This document shows, piece by piece, positions 33,941-42,426 of a stretch of DNA of 64,000 nucleotides. The position numbers and the translations under genes were made by a program. The notes under the pieces were generated by a model. That model had not been told where the DNA came from. It saw only the letters and a list, made by a program, of their open reading frames with translations, and made no database searches. The stretch spans positions 476,571 through 540,570 of the forward strand of contig DJWO01000009.1 in the NCBI GenBank assembly GCA_002441005.1, in the 5' to 3' direction. Within the stretch, counting starts at the first letter, position 1; each line of letters starts with the position of its first letter. Origin of the DNA: Candidatus Aminicenantes bacterium UBA6228. Lineage in GTDB: Bacteria > Acidobacteriota > Aminicenantia > Aminicenantales > Saccharicenantaceae.

Positions 33941-35809
33941 CTATTGTAATAACTCGACTATAACCCAGACGACAGCGATCAAACCGCCGATGGTCCAGGC
34001 TAAGTAGTTGGCATACTGGCCATTATGGGCTTTCTGGAACAGGACCGTAAAAAAGCGCCCGATACTGACCACGGCTTTTTCATAAATAAAATCAATTGGC
34101 CGGTCGATAAACTTGAATAAAATCTTAGATAACCAGACCAGAAATTTGATGCCCTGTTCATAGATATCAAAGAATCTGGCTTCCGACAGATCGTACAGCT
34201 GCCGCAGAACCGGCAGATGATGAATTGGTTCGGAAGCCAAGTAAGCTTTTTTCCCGCCGCGGTTCCAGCCGTAGAAATGAAGCCCGAGGGCAATGAGCAG
34301 GCAAAGCATGGACACCCCGGCCACCGGGGTGAACAGGTTCAGGGCGCCAGCCGTAAAATCAAGGTGCTGACCCGGCTCGGCCTGGCCAGCAACTACCGGT
34401 TGAATGAAATTCTCCAGAGGCAGCTTATTGTAAACTCCAAAGGTAATGCACAAAACTGCCAGAATCAAAATAGGCAGGACAATAGGCCATTCACTGTCTT
34501 TAGTTTTCGGAACTTCAGTTGACCGGGGCCCGAAGAAAACAGAATGTCCTGCTTTAAGAAAGGAGGCGAAAGTAAAAATAGCTCCGACCCAGGCGGCAAT
34601 GGCAAAAATCGGGTAGCCTGTTTCGAGTGCTCCGTGAAAGACCATTTCTTTGGAAACAAAACCATTCAGCGGCCAGACGCCGGAGATGGCTAAGGCACAA
34701 ACGCTGAAGCCAAAAGCTGTCCAGGGCATCTCCCTGGCCAGCCCGCCGAGTTTTTTGAGTTCGGTTGTCCCTGCCCGGTGTTCAACCGAGCCGGCACTCA
34801 GGAACAAGCCGGTTTTATACATGGCATGATTGATCATGTGGAAAATGCCGCCGGCTATTCCGATCGGAACAGCGGTGCCAATCCCGAGAATCATATAACC
34901 GACCTGGCTGATAGCATGAAAGGATAAAAGTTTCTTGAAGTCCTTTTGAATCAGGGCCATAAACACGGCCAGAACGATGGTGGCAGCCCCGATAATTAGC
35001 AGGACCATCGCCATTGGACTGCCGACTTTGAGCTCAAAAAAATCCAGGCTGATTCTAGCCAGAAGATAGATGCCTAAGAGCTTTTCAAAGGAAGCCGGCA
35101 TAAAGGCCATAAAAGTTACCGGGGCATCAAGGGCAGCATCAGGAATCCAGGTGTGAAAAGGCATAGCTCCAGCTTTACCAATGGCACCAATCATCATCAG
35201 GATAAAAGCGGCAGCCGTCAGCCCATGTGGTTCTAAGTGAACCTCGCTCATGGTCAGAGTCCCGGTTGAAGCCCAGACCAAGCCGATGCCCATGATCATG
35301 GAGAAATCGCACAGGCCGCCAATAAGCAGAGATTTGACTGCAGTCCGGTGGGAGGTTGATTTCAATCCTAAAGTAATCAAAGCGTAAGTCGTGATTAAAA
35401 GTGCTTCCCAGAAAAAGACAAGCAGAATAAAGTTATTGGCCAGCACGGCTCCGTTGGAAAAAGCCGCAGCCAGAAATACATAGCCATAATATTCCCGGCT
35501 CCGGGGATGATCCTTCATTTTTATGGCTGAATAGAGGGTGATCAAAAACAAAAAGCCAGCTAAAGCCAGAAGAATAAAAGCTGAAAATTGATAAAGCCTG
35601 AGGTCAAAATTGATGCCCATCCCCAGCCAGTCTGTTTTCAGGGTCAGGCTTTTGATCGAGAACAAAGAGAATCCCAGGTAAAGAAGAACCAGCGAGCTCA
35701 AAACAGCCAGCCCCTCCCGGACTACTTTGATTTTGGCTGGAATGAGGAAAAGAACAATAGCCATAACGGCCGGAAAAATAATTGGCCACAGTAAGGTTGT
35801 TGCCATCAT
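33941..35809 (-). CDS. Antiporter-like subunit with C-terminal extension (NuoL family)
   Basis: 622 residues from the ATG at 35809, whose codon overlaps the previous stop (ATGA). A GTG at 35821 is the alternative. The antiporter core keeps FFWEALLITTYALI, IGKAGAMPFHTWIPDA and INHAMYKTGLFLSAG. The last ~130 residues contain amphipathic and membrane helices (from YDLSEARFFDIYEQGI onward), as in NuoL, where a lateral helix clamps the membrane arm. This supports a complex-I-like arm. Confidence 0.88.
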   Translation of the reverse strand: MMATTLLWPIIFPAVMAIVLFLIPAKIKVVREGLAVLSSLVLLYLGFSLFSIKSLTLKTDWLGMGINFDLRLYQFSAFILLALAGFLFLITLYSAIKMKDHPRSREYYGYVFLAAAFSNGAVLANNFILLVFFWEALLITTYALITLGLKSTSHRTAVKSLLIGGLCDFSMIMGIGLVWASTGTLTMSEVHLEPHGLTAAAFILMMIGAIGKAGAMPFHTWIPDAALDAPVTFMAFMPASFEKLLGIYLLARISLDFFELKVGSPMAMVLLIIGAATIVLAVFMALIQKDFKKLLSFHAISQVGYMILGIGTAVPIGIAGGIFHMINHAMYKTGLFLSAGSVEHRAGTTELKKLGGLAREMPWTAFGFSVCALAISGVWPLNGFVSKEMVFHGALETGYPIFAIAAWVGAIFTFASFLKAGHSVFFGPRSTEVPKTKDSEWPIVLPILILAVLCITFGVYNKLPLENFIQPVVAGQAEPGQHLDFTAGALNLFTPVAGVSMLCLLIALGLHFYGWNRGGKKAYLASEPIHHLPVLRQLYDLSEARFFDIYEQGIKFLVWLSKILFKFIDRPIDFIYEKAVVSIGRFFTVLFQKAHNGQYANYLAWTIGGLIAVVWVIVELLQ

Positions 35810-37236
35810 CTTAGCCACCACGTAATGTGAGTTGTTGCCAGCTGGACCAGCTTCATCGGATAGGAAACGAAAAAGCCAGCCAGAACTGAGAATAAGGCTA
35901 ATACCGTTACCACTCCCACCATCGAGGGCGTCTTTTCCGGGGCAGCTACTTTTAGTTCACCCAGAAAGACCAGGGCAAAAACCCTCATTAAATAATACAT
36001 AGTCAGAATGGCGGTAAAGAGGGCCAGAGCTGCAATCCAGATCTGGTTAGCTTGAATCGTGCCCATAATGACCAGCAGCTTGGAAAAGAATCCACCGAGC
36101 GGCGGCAGCCCGATCACAGAAAAGGCACAGACTAAAAATGAAATGGCAGTAATCGGCATGGTCTTGATTAACCCGCCCATTTCTCTGATATCTCTTTTAT
36201 TGGTCGAGTGGATAACAATGCCAGCGCAGAGGAAGAGCCCGGCTTTGCCCAGACCGTGCATCAGGATATACAGGAGGCCACCAGACACGGCTGTCGGATT
36301 AGCCACACTCAGCCCAAGGAAGATATAGCCAATCTGGCTGATGGTCGAATAGGCCAGAATTCTTTTAATATCATTTTCAACGGCTGCTCCACCCGCGGCA
36401 ATCAGGCTGGAAACCACAGCCAGAATGATGACTGCTTGCTGCCAGGCATCAGGAATCTTAAAAGTATATAAGAAAAGCCGGGCATAGGCATAGACGCCTA
36501 TTTTGACCAGAACGGCCGCATGGAGTAAAGCGGTGACGGTGGTCGGGGCCACACCGGCATCAGGCAACCAGGTATGCAGGGGGACGGTGGCTGATTTCGA
36601 AAAAATACCGAATAAAATTAGCAAGACAGCTGAGCCGGGGATGGCCACTCCCCTCATGGCTGTCAGATTGAAAGTCCCCGTCTGGGCATAGATCAGGATG
36701 AAGCCAAGCAGCATGACCACTGCCCCGCCGAAGGTCATCAAGAAAGCCTTATCGGCTTTGAGGACGTAATCTTTCTGCCGGTAGAAGCCGATCAGACGCC
36801 AGCAGGCGATGGCAATTATCTCCCAGAAGAGATAAATAAAAACCAGGCTGCCAGAAAATACCAGGCCCATCATCGCCCCGATAAACATGACGACCATCAG
36901 GTAGTATTCATCCTGATGATCCTCGTGATGCATGTAACCGAGCGAATAGATGATGATCAGGAAGCCGATAAAGGAGGAGACAATCGACATGAAGATCGAC
37001 AGGGGATCAATAATTAAAACAAAGTCCAGTCCCAGGGCCAGTCTCTTGCTCCAGAGGACCTCACCACCGTGGAGGGCCTGAGTAATCAGCGTCAGCGGGA
37101 GAAAAGCAGTAATACCGCCGATAAGTACCGACCAGCACGATCTTAACTTGGGAGAGATGGCTCCGGCTAAAGGGACCAGCAACGAACCTAAAAGAGGAAT
37201 AAAAATGATTAGTTGGGTTATGGTCTCGACTTTCAT
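35806..37236 (-). CDS. Antiporter-like subunit, first gene of the hydrogenase operon (NuoM/MrpD-like)
   Basis: 476 residues with about fourteen membrane segments. The ion-path residues are conserved: Glu in YLFWEIIAIACWRLIGF, Lys in FSKSATVPLHTWLPDAG, Lys in LVKIGVYAYARL, and Lys in MHGLGKAGLFL. The ATG at 37236 has no Shine-Dalgarno; a good -10 box sits only nine bases upstream (37246-37251), so the mRNA may be nearly leaderless. It heads eleven structural genes plus hycI, all closely spaced. Confidence 0.87.
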   Translation of the reverse strand: MKVETITQLIIFIPLLGSLLVPLAGAISPKLRSCWSVLIGGITAFLPLTLITQALHGGEVLWSKRLALGLDFVLIIDPLSIFMSIVSSFIGFLIIIYSLGYMHHEDHQDEYYLMVVMFIGAMMGLVFSGSLVFIYLFWEIIAIACWRLIGFYRQKDYVLKADKAFLMTFGGAVVMLLGFILIYAQTGTFNLTAMRGVAIPGSAVLLILFGIFSKSATVPLHTWLPDAGVAPTTVTALLHAAVLVKIGVYAYARLFLYTFKIPDAWQQAVIILAVVSSLIAAGGAAVENDIKRILAYSTISQIGYIFLGLSVANPTAVSGGLLYILMHGLGKAGLFLCAGIVIHSTNKRDIREMGGLIKTMPITAISFLVCAFSVIGLPPLGGFFSKLLVIMGTIQANQIWIAALALFTAILTMYYLMRVFALVFLGELKVAAPEKTPSMVGVVTVLALFSVLAGFFVSYPMKLVQLATTHITWWLR

Positions 37237-37245
37237 GAGAGAGAG

Positions 37246-37275
37246 AGTATATTAGAACGGAAAAGGACTTGTCAA
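37246..37275 (-). promoter_or_regulatory. Promoter of the hydrogenase operon
   Basis: On the minus strand, a perfect TTGACA (37270-37275) and TATACT (37246-37251) are 18 bases apart. The -10 ends nine bases before the ATG at 37236, and a CTCTCTCTC tract fills the gap, so no ribosome site exists. Confidence 0.6.
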
Positions 37276-37334
37276 GAATTTGGCACAGAAAAATCACACT
37301 AAAGTCACAGGTTTTCAACAAAAAATTAAAAGGT

Positions 37335-37362
37335 TGGACATCGAACAAAAAAACATTATAAT
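37335..37362 (+). promoter_or_regulatory. Promoter of the GNAT-like gene
   Basis: TGGACA (37335-37340) and a perfect TATAAT (37357-37362) are 16 bases apart, ~55 bases before the ATG at 37418. It is divergent from the hydrogenase promoter; the two cores are separated by about 60 bases, where a shared regulator could bind. Confidence 0.55.
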
Positions 37363-37417
37363 CCCCTGGATTTTATGATAGAAATATAAGCGAAAAACCT
37401 GAAAATTGAGGGACCCC

Positions 37418-38545
37418 ATGACCATTAATCTGAGGGAAATCAAGAGCAAAAAGGATCTCAAGTCTTTTATTTACCTGCCCGAAAAGTTGCATCAAAGCCA
37501 GGAAAACTGGGTACATCCTTTATACCCGGATGAATGGGCTTACTTTAATCCTGAAAAAAATAGAGCCTTTGGCTATTCTGATACCCTGATGCTTCTGGCC
37601 GAGAAGGATCGTCAACCGGTTGGGCGGGTGATGGGCCTCATTAACCGCCGCTATAATGAAGTCAGGGGCGAAGCCACGGCCCGTTTTGGCTATCTGGAAT
37701 CAATTGAGGATCAGGAAGTTGTCCATGCCTTGTTGTCCAGAGTGGAGCAGTGGGCCAAAGAAAAAGGTATGAACAGGATTATTGGACCATATGGGTTCTC
37801 GGACCAGGATCCTGAAGGCTTTTTGATTAAGGGCTTTGAATACCGGGCAACGATTGCTACCTATCATAACTTCCCCTGGCTCCCGGAGATGGTCGAAAAA
37901 GAAGGCTACGTTAAGGATCTGGATTACTTTGTTTATAAACTTCAGATACCTAAGGAAATTCCCGAAATTTACCGCCGGGTGTCGGAACGCATCCTGAAAA
38001 AGGGCAACTTTGAGCTGCTGGAGTTCAAAAATCGCCGGGAAATAAAGCCCTGGGTGAGGCCGATTTTATCACTGATGAATGAGACTTATATTGAAAGCAA
38101 TATCTATGGTTATGCCCCTCTGGATGAAAATGAAATGGATGCTCTGGCTAAAAAATACCTGCCAGTTCTTGACCCGAAGCTGGTCAAAGGTGTTTTAAAA
38201 GATGGGCAGCCAGTCGCTTTTATCATCGGCATACCGGATATGACAGCCGGTATCAAAAAGGCCCGAGGCCGGCTTTTCCCGTTTGGTTTTATCCATATCT
38301 TAAGAGCCCAGAAAAAGACCAAGCAGCTAGATCTGCTGCTTGGCGCCATCAAAAAAGAATACAGGGGAGTAGGGCTGGATGCCCTGATGGGTATGGCCAT
38401 GATTGCCTCTGCTCAAAAAGCCGGTTTTGAAATTATTGATACCCATCATGAAATGGAGGCTAACGTCAAAGTGCGGGCAGAGATGGAAAGAATGGGAGGT
38501 ATTGTTTACAAAATTTTCCGGGTTTATCAGAAATCTCTGGTCTAA
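37418..38545 (+). CDS. GNAT-fold acyltransferase-like protein, function unknown
   Basis: 375 residues from the ATG at 37418, which has GAGGGA upstream (a TTG at 37406 is an alternative). The middle and end resemble N-acyltransferase (GNAT) folds: VGRVMGLINRRYNEV, GPYGFSDQDPEGFLI and the C-terminal YRGVGLDALMGMAMI...IDTHHEMEANVKVR. It belongs to a conserved family seen in many Gram-negative phyla, but the substrate is unknown. It converges on polA with nine bases between the stops. Confidence 0.65.
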   Translation: MTINLREIKSKKDLKSFIYLPEKLHQSQENWVHPLYPDEWAYFNPEKNRAFGYSDTLMLLAEKDRQPVGRVMGLINRRYNEVRGEATARFGYLESIEDQEVVHALLSRVEQWAKEKGMNRIIGPYGFSDQDPEGFLIKGFEYRATIATYHNFPWLPEMVEKEGYVKDLDYFVYKLQIPKEIPEIYRRVSERILKKGNFELLEFKNRREIKPWVRPILSLMNETYIESNIYGYAPLDENEMDALAKKYLPVLDPKLVKGVLKDGQPVAFIIGIPDMTAGIKKARGRLFPFGFIHILRAQKKTKQLDLLLGAIKKEYRGVGLDALMGMAMIASAQKAGFEIIDTHHEMEANVKVRAEMERMGGIVYKIFRVYQKSLV

Positions 38546-38554
38546 AAATATTTT

Positions 38555-41278
38555 TTATTTGGCTTCAGCCCAGTTCTGACCCCAGGCCAAATGAACTTCC
38601 ATCGGCACGCTCAGGGGGTAAGCCTTTTCCATTTTGTCTTTTGCCAGTCTGGTTATGATTTCTTTTTCTTCGGGGGGAACTTCAAAAACCAGCTCGTCAT
38701 GCACCTGCAGGATCATTTTGGTTTTAAGCCCGGACCTCTTGAGCTCCCGGTAAATATTAACCATGGCCAGTTTAATAAGATCGGCAGCTGAGCCCTGGAT
38801 GGGGGTATTAAGAGCCATCCGCCGGCCAGCCTGACAGGTATTGTTGTCTTGGCTTTTTAGTTCAGGAATCTGCCTGATCCGCCCAAATATCGTTTCAGCG
38901 TAACCCTTATCTTTAGCCAGCTCTACCGCCCGGTCAAGATAGTCTTTAACCTGTTGATGCTGTTCAAAATAGCGATCTATGAAGTTCTGCGCTTCCCGGG
39001 TCGAGGTTTGGAGCTCTTTAGCCAGGGAAAAAGCTGACGTGCCGTATATGATACTGAAATTAATGATTTTAGCCCGCCTTCTCATTTCTTCGGGGAAAAG
39101 CCCGGCGGCTGGCCCGAAAACCCGGCGGGCTGTCTCGGTGTGGATATCCCGCCTCTCAAGAAATATTTGCTTTAAAACCGGATCCCCGGACAGATGAGCC
39201 AGCAGCCGTAATTCTATTTGAGAATAGTCGGCCGACAGGAGTTCCTGACCTCTTTCCGGGATAAAAGCTTGCCGCACTTTTTTGCCCATTTCGCTGCGGG
39301 CAGGGATATTCTGAAGATTGGGATCAGAGGAAGACAACCGGCCGGTGGCGGTTATCGTCTGATTATAAGAAGTGTGCACCCGGCCTGTTTCTGGATTGAC
39401 CAGCTTGATTAGAGAATCGGTATAGGTTGATTTGAGCTTGGCTAACTGACGGTATTCAAGGATTGCACCGGCTAAAGGATTGAGGGGCGCCAGCTCCTCC
39501 AGAATATCCGTGGCTGTGGACAGGCCCTTATTAATTCTGGTTTTTTTAGTAGCTGGCAGGTTTAGCTTATAAAAAAGTATCTGACTCAACTGACCCGGCG
39601 AGTTAATATTAAATTCCTGGCCGGCCATCTCATAAATCTGCTTTTCCAGCTTTTGCAGGCGATGTTCCAGTTCAGCTGATAGAGAGGTCAATAAGTCGAG
39701 GTCCAGTTTGACGCCCCAGAGCTCCATGGCTGCTAAAACTTCTATTAGCGGCCTTTCGATTTCTTCATAGAGGCGATCCAGGTGACGTGCTTTAACCTCT
39801 GGCCATAAAACCTGGCTAAGCTGCCGGGCGAGATGAGCATCCTGACCGGCATATTCAGTCACCTGTTCAACCGGAACCCTGTCTATGGTTAGTTGTTTTT
39901 TGCCTTTACCGACCAGGCTGTCAAAGGGTATTTTGGACTCTTGCAAGTAATGGACGGCCAGCCGGTCCAGGCTGTGCCTGCCCCAGTTCGGCTCCAGCAA
40001 ATAGGACAGAATCATTGTGTCGAACTGAATGCCTCTGAGCTCAATCCCTTCTCTTTTTAGGACGATATAGTCATATTTAATATTCTGTCCCGCTTTTTTG
40101 ATGTTTTCGTCCTCGAGAACCGGTTTTAAACGTGACAGGACATAGTCAATCTTCAGCTGACGGGGCACACCAGGATAATTATGTCTTAGGGGAAGATAAA
40201 AGGCTTCCCCTGGCCTGGTGGAAAAAGACAGCCCGACCAGCCTGGCTCTGGTTGGATAGAGACTGGTAGTTTCTGTATCCAGAGCTATAGTTTCTGCTTT
40301 CTCCAGAGAGGCGGTCAAATTTTCGAGCTGTTCTTCGCCGAGGATAGTTATAAACTTCTTCTCACCAGGATTGGCCTTCTTAAGATAACGCGGAATTAAT
40401 GTCGTAAAATCAAGTTGCTGATAAAGCTTAAGAAGAGAGTCGTAATCAGGCTCTGAGAGGCGGAGCCGGTCCAAATCGAGTTCGATCGGCAGCCGGTCTT
40501 CTACCCGAACCAGCTCCCGGCTGAGCTGCAGGGTCTCCAGGTTATTTTTGAGATTATCTTTTAAACGCGGATTCTTTATTTCATCTAAATGTTCAAGCAA
40601 ATTGTCCAGGCGGCCAAATTGATGAATAAGCGTTCTGGCCGTCTTCTCTCCAACACCAGGCACCCCGGGAATTCCGTCGGAGGCATCTCCCCACAGGGCC
40701 AGCAGATCAGCTACTTCCTCAGCTTGAACTCCAAAGTATTCTTCAACTGTAGCCAGCTTTTTATTTTTTAACCGGTCGCGGAATTCAGGCTCAATCTGCT
40801 GAGCAATGATATAGATCTCCTTGGCGGGATTAAAAATGGCTACCCGGGAGTTGATGATTTGTAGCAGGTCTTTATCAGAAGTGACAATAACTGCGGGCTG
40901 CTCTTTTTGGGCCGCCTGGCTGGCTAAGGTAGCCAGGACATCGTCCGCTTCGTAGTTTTCATATTCAAAGACAGGAATCTTGAGAGCCTCAAGCACCTGT
41001 TTCAGGACTGGCACCTGGGCAATTAAGTCCTGGGGCATCGGTTTCCGCTGAGCTTTGTATTCTTTATAAGCTTGATGCCTGATAGTGGGCCGGCCGGTAT
41101 CAAAGACTACGCCGAGATATTGAGGCTTTTCTTCTTCGTTAATCTTGTTGAGGGTATTGATAAAACCATAAATAGCATTGGTTGGGAAGCCAGCCGAATT
41201 AGACAGCTGCCGGATTGCATAGTAAGAACGATAGAGAACTGAATTGCCATCAATCAGAAAGAGCAGGCTGGCAGTCAT
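38555..41278 (-). CDS. polA: DNA polymerase I
   Basis: 907 residues with three domains. The 5'-3' exonuclease (residues 1-295) carries FLIDGNSVLYRSYYAI and GIPGVPGVGEKTA. The 3'-5' exonuclease keeps D334 and E336 (ALDTETTSL), GQNIKYDYIV and YAGQDAH, so proofreading looks active. The polymerase has DYSQIELRLLAHLSGD, RRRAKIINFSIIYGTSAF and VHDELVFEVP. It fills gaps in repair and Okazaki processing. It is translationally coupled (ATGA) to the small upstream gene. Confidence 0.96.
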   Translation of the reverse strand: MTASLLFLIDGNSVLYRSYYAIRQLSNSAGFPTNAIYGFINTLNKINEEEKPQYLGVVFDTGRPTIRHQAYKEYKAQRKPMPQDLIAQVPVLKQVLEALKIPVFEYENYEADDVLATLASQAAQKEQPAVIVTSDKDLLQIINSRVAIFNPAKEIYIIAQQIEPEFRDRLKNKKLATVEEYFGVQAEEVADLLALWGDASDGIPGVPGVGEKTARTLIHQFGRLDNLLEHLDEIKNPRLKDNLKNNLETLQLSRELVRVEDRLPIELDLDRLRLSEPDYDSLLKLYQQLDFTTLIPRYLKKANPGEKKFITILGEEQLENLTASLEKAETIALDTETTSLYPTRARLVGLSFSTRPGEAFYLPLRHNYPGVPRQLKIDYVLSRLKPVLEDENIKKAGQNIKYDYIVLKREGIELRGIQFDTMILSYLLEPNWGRHSLDRLAVHYLQESKIPFDSLVGKGKKQLTIDRVPVEQVTEYAGQDAHLARQLSQVLWPEVKARHLDRLYEEIERPLIEVLAAMELWGVKLDLDLLTSLSAELEHRLQKLEKQIYEMAGQEFNINSPGQLSQILFYKLNLPATKKTRINKGLSTATDILEELAPLNPLAGAILEYRQLAKLKSTYTDSLIKLVNPETGRVHTSYNQTITATGRLSSSDPNLQNIPARSEMGKKVRQAFIPERGQELLSADYSQIELRLLAHLSGDPVLKQIFLERRDIHTETARRVFGPAAGLFPEEMRRRAKIINFSIIYGTSAFSLAKELQTSTREAQNFIDRYFEQHQQVKDYLDRAVELAKDKGYAETIFGRIRQIPELKSQDNNTCQAGRRMALNTPIQGSAADLIKLAMVNIYRELKRSGLKTKMILQVHDELVFEVPPEEKEIITRLAKDKMEKAYPLSVPMEVHLAWGQNWAEAK

Positions 41279-41532
41279 GTGATCAGGTTATCGTATTTCC
41301 CTTCCACAATCTCATCAATAACTTCAGTGTGCAGGTCCTCCAGGCTTTGTTTGATTAAGGCCGGCAGGTCAGGCTGGTCAAGATGCTGAGTATAAGATCT
41401 TCTCTTATTGGCGATGACCCGGCCAGCCAAATAAATTAAAGATTCGACATAATTAAAATCGGGCCCTTTATCCTGGGTCTGGACCATCAGTTTTACCCCT
41501 TTGTACTCAATTGAGGTATTGTAGCCTTCCAT
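41275..41532 (-). CDS. Small conserved-looking protein of unknown function upstream of polA
   Basis: 85 residues. An N-terminal beta-like half (NTSIEYKGVKLMVQTQD) is followed by a helical half (FNYVESLIYLAGRVIANKRRSY...). There are no cysteines or membrane segments. The ATG at 41532 follows AAGGAAG and a promoter is visible upstream. It overlaps polA by ATGA, so it may influence polA translation. No family is recognised. Confidence 0.7.
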   Translation of the reverse strand: MEGYNTSIEYKGVKLMVQTQDKGPDFNYVESLIYLAGRVIANKRRSYTQHLDQPDLPALIKQSLEDLHTEVIDEIVEGKYDNLIT

Positions 41533-41557
41533 GGGGAGCTTCCTTTACACCATAATG

Positions 41558-41585
41558 ATTATACTCAATCCAGCCCGGGCCGCAA
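41558..41585 (-). promoter_or_regulatory. Candidate promoter for the polA operon
   Basis: On the minus strand, TTGCGG (41580-41585) and a perfect TATAAT (41558-41563) are 16 bases apart, 25 bases before the ATG at 41532. It is divergent from the yceD operon promoter. Confidence 0.45.
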
Positions 41586-41610
41586 GCCGGTTTTGAACAG
41601 CCGGTTTGAA

Positions 41611-41638
41611 TTGACAACCAGGTTCAAGCTGGTATAAT
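41611..41638 (+). promoter_or_regulatory. Strong promoter of the yceD-rpmF-plsX-fab operon with palindromic spacer
   Basis: Perfect TTGACA (41611-41616) and perfect TATAAT (41633-41638) are separated by 16 bases. The spacer plus first -10 base forms an imperfect palindrome, ACCAG (41617-41621) and CTGGT (41629-41633). Just upstream is a direct repeat GCCGGTTT(T)GAA (41586-41597 and 41600-41610). These could be operators for a fatty-acid regulator. Confidence 0.65.
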
Positions 41639-41711
41639 AAGTTGACATAAAAGAGGTTTAGAGCCTTTAAGGCTGATAAATAACAGGTTAAAAGCTGGCG
41701 AGGAATTTTTG

Positions 41712-42230
41712 ATGCTTATTGATGTGAATGACATCCCGCGGGAGGGATTGGATTTTGACCAGGACTTCGATTTTGGGAGTTTTGACCTGGTAGAAGAAGA
41801 GGCTGCTTTTCTTGAGCCAGTTCACTCTCTGGTTTCAGTCAAAAAGGTTGGCGATGAAGTGCTGGTCAAAGGAAAGTTAACTACCAGGTTGAGTTTCATC
41901 TGCAGCCGTTGCCTGCGGCCTTTTGAATATGGAGTGGAGGCTGCTTTTGACCTGGCTTATTTGCCGGAAGAGCTGGATCTGGAGAAAGAAGAACTGGCTG
42001 AAGAAGATTTCGGGAAGTTATTTTACTATCATCAGCAGCTGGACCTGCGAGAAGTAATTCTTGAGCAACTGAATCTCAGCCTGCCTCTTCGGCCTCTTTG
42101 TTCAGAGGACTGTGAAGGGCTTTGCCCGGTTTGCGGTGAGCTGGTTCAGAACGGGCAGTGCGGCTGCCAGGTTAATTTATCAGATCCCAGGCTGGAAAAA
42201 TTAAAATCTTTTCTAAGAGATAAGAGATAA
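41712..42230 (+). CDS. yceD: YceD/DUF177 family protein
   Basis: 172 residues from the ATG at 41712, which has GAGGAA upstream. A cysteine pair (FICSRCLRPFEYG) sits in the middle. A second cysteine-rich end (CSEDCEGLCPVCGELVQNG, then CGC) marks the DUF177 family. YceD homologs are linked to 23S rRNA accumulation and almost always precede rpmF, as here (one base gap). First gene of the fatty-acid/ribosome operon. Confidence 0.88.
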   Translation: MLIDVNDIPREGLDFDQDFDFGSFDLVEEEAAFLEPVHSLVSVKKVGDEVLVKGKLTTRLSFICSRCLRPFEYGVEAAFDLAYLPEELDLEKEELAEEDFGKLFYYHQQLDLREVILEQLNLSLPLRPLCSEDCEGLCPVCGELVQNGQCGCQVNLSDPRLEKLKSFLRDKR

Positions 42231-42413
42231 ATGCCAAATCCAAAACGCAGACATTCAGTCACCAGAAAAGCGAAAAGAAGGTCGCAGGATCACCTGACTT
42301 TGCCTTCTTTTTCTCTCTGCCCTAATTGCGGCAGCCCGAAACTACCTCATCGCGCCTGTCCTGAATGCGGCTACTATAAAGGACGCCAGGTAATCGAAGG
42401 AACTGAAAAGTAG
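42231..42413 (+). CDS. rpmF: 50S ribosomal protein L32
   Basis: 60 residues. MPNPKRRHSVTRKAKRRSQD and the zinc ribbon CPNCGSPKLPHRACPECGYY are typical of bL32. It starts directly after the yceD stop and lies 13 bases before plsX. Confidence 0.96.
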   Translation: MPNPKRRHSVTRKAKRRSQDHLTLPSFSLCPNCGSPKLPHRACPECGYYKGRQVIEGTEK

Positions 42414-42426
42414 GCGGGCACCCACT

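Noticed and set aside
27856..37236. Reading the cluster as respiratory complex I (nuo)
   Set aside because: NuoE, F and G are absent, nickel-ligand cysteines are present in the NuoD-like subunit, the NuoB-like subunit has CxxC, and a HycI protease is in the operon.
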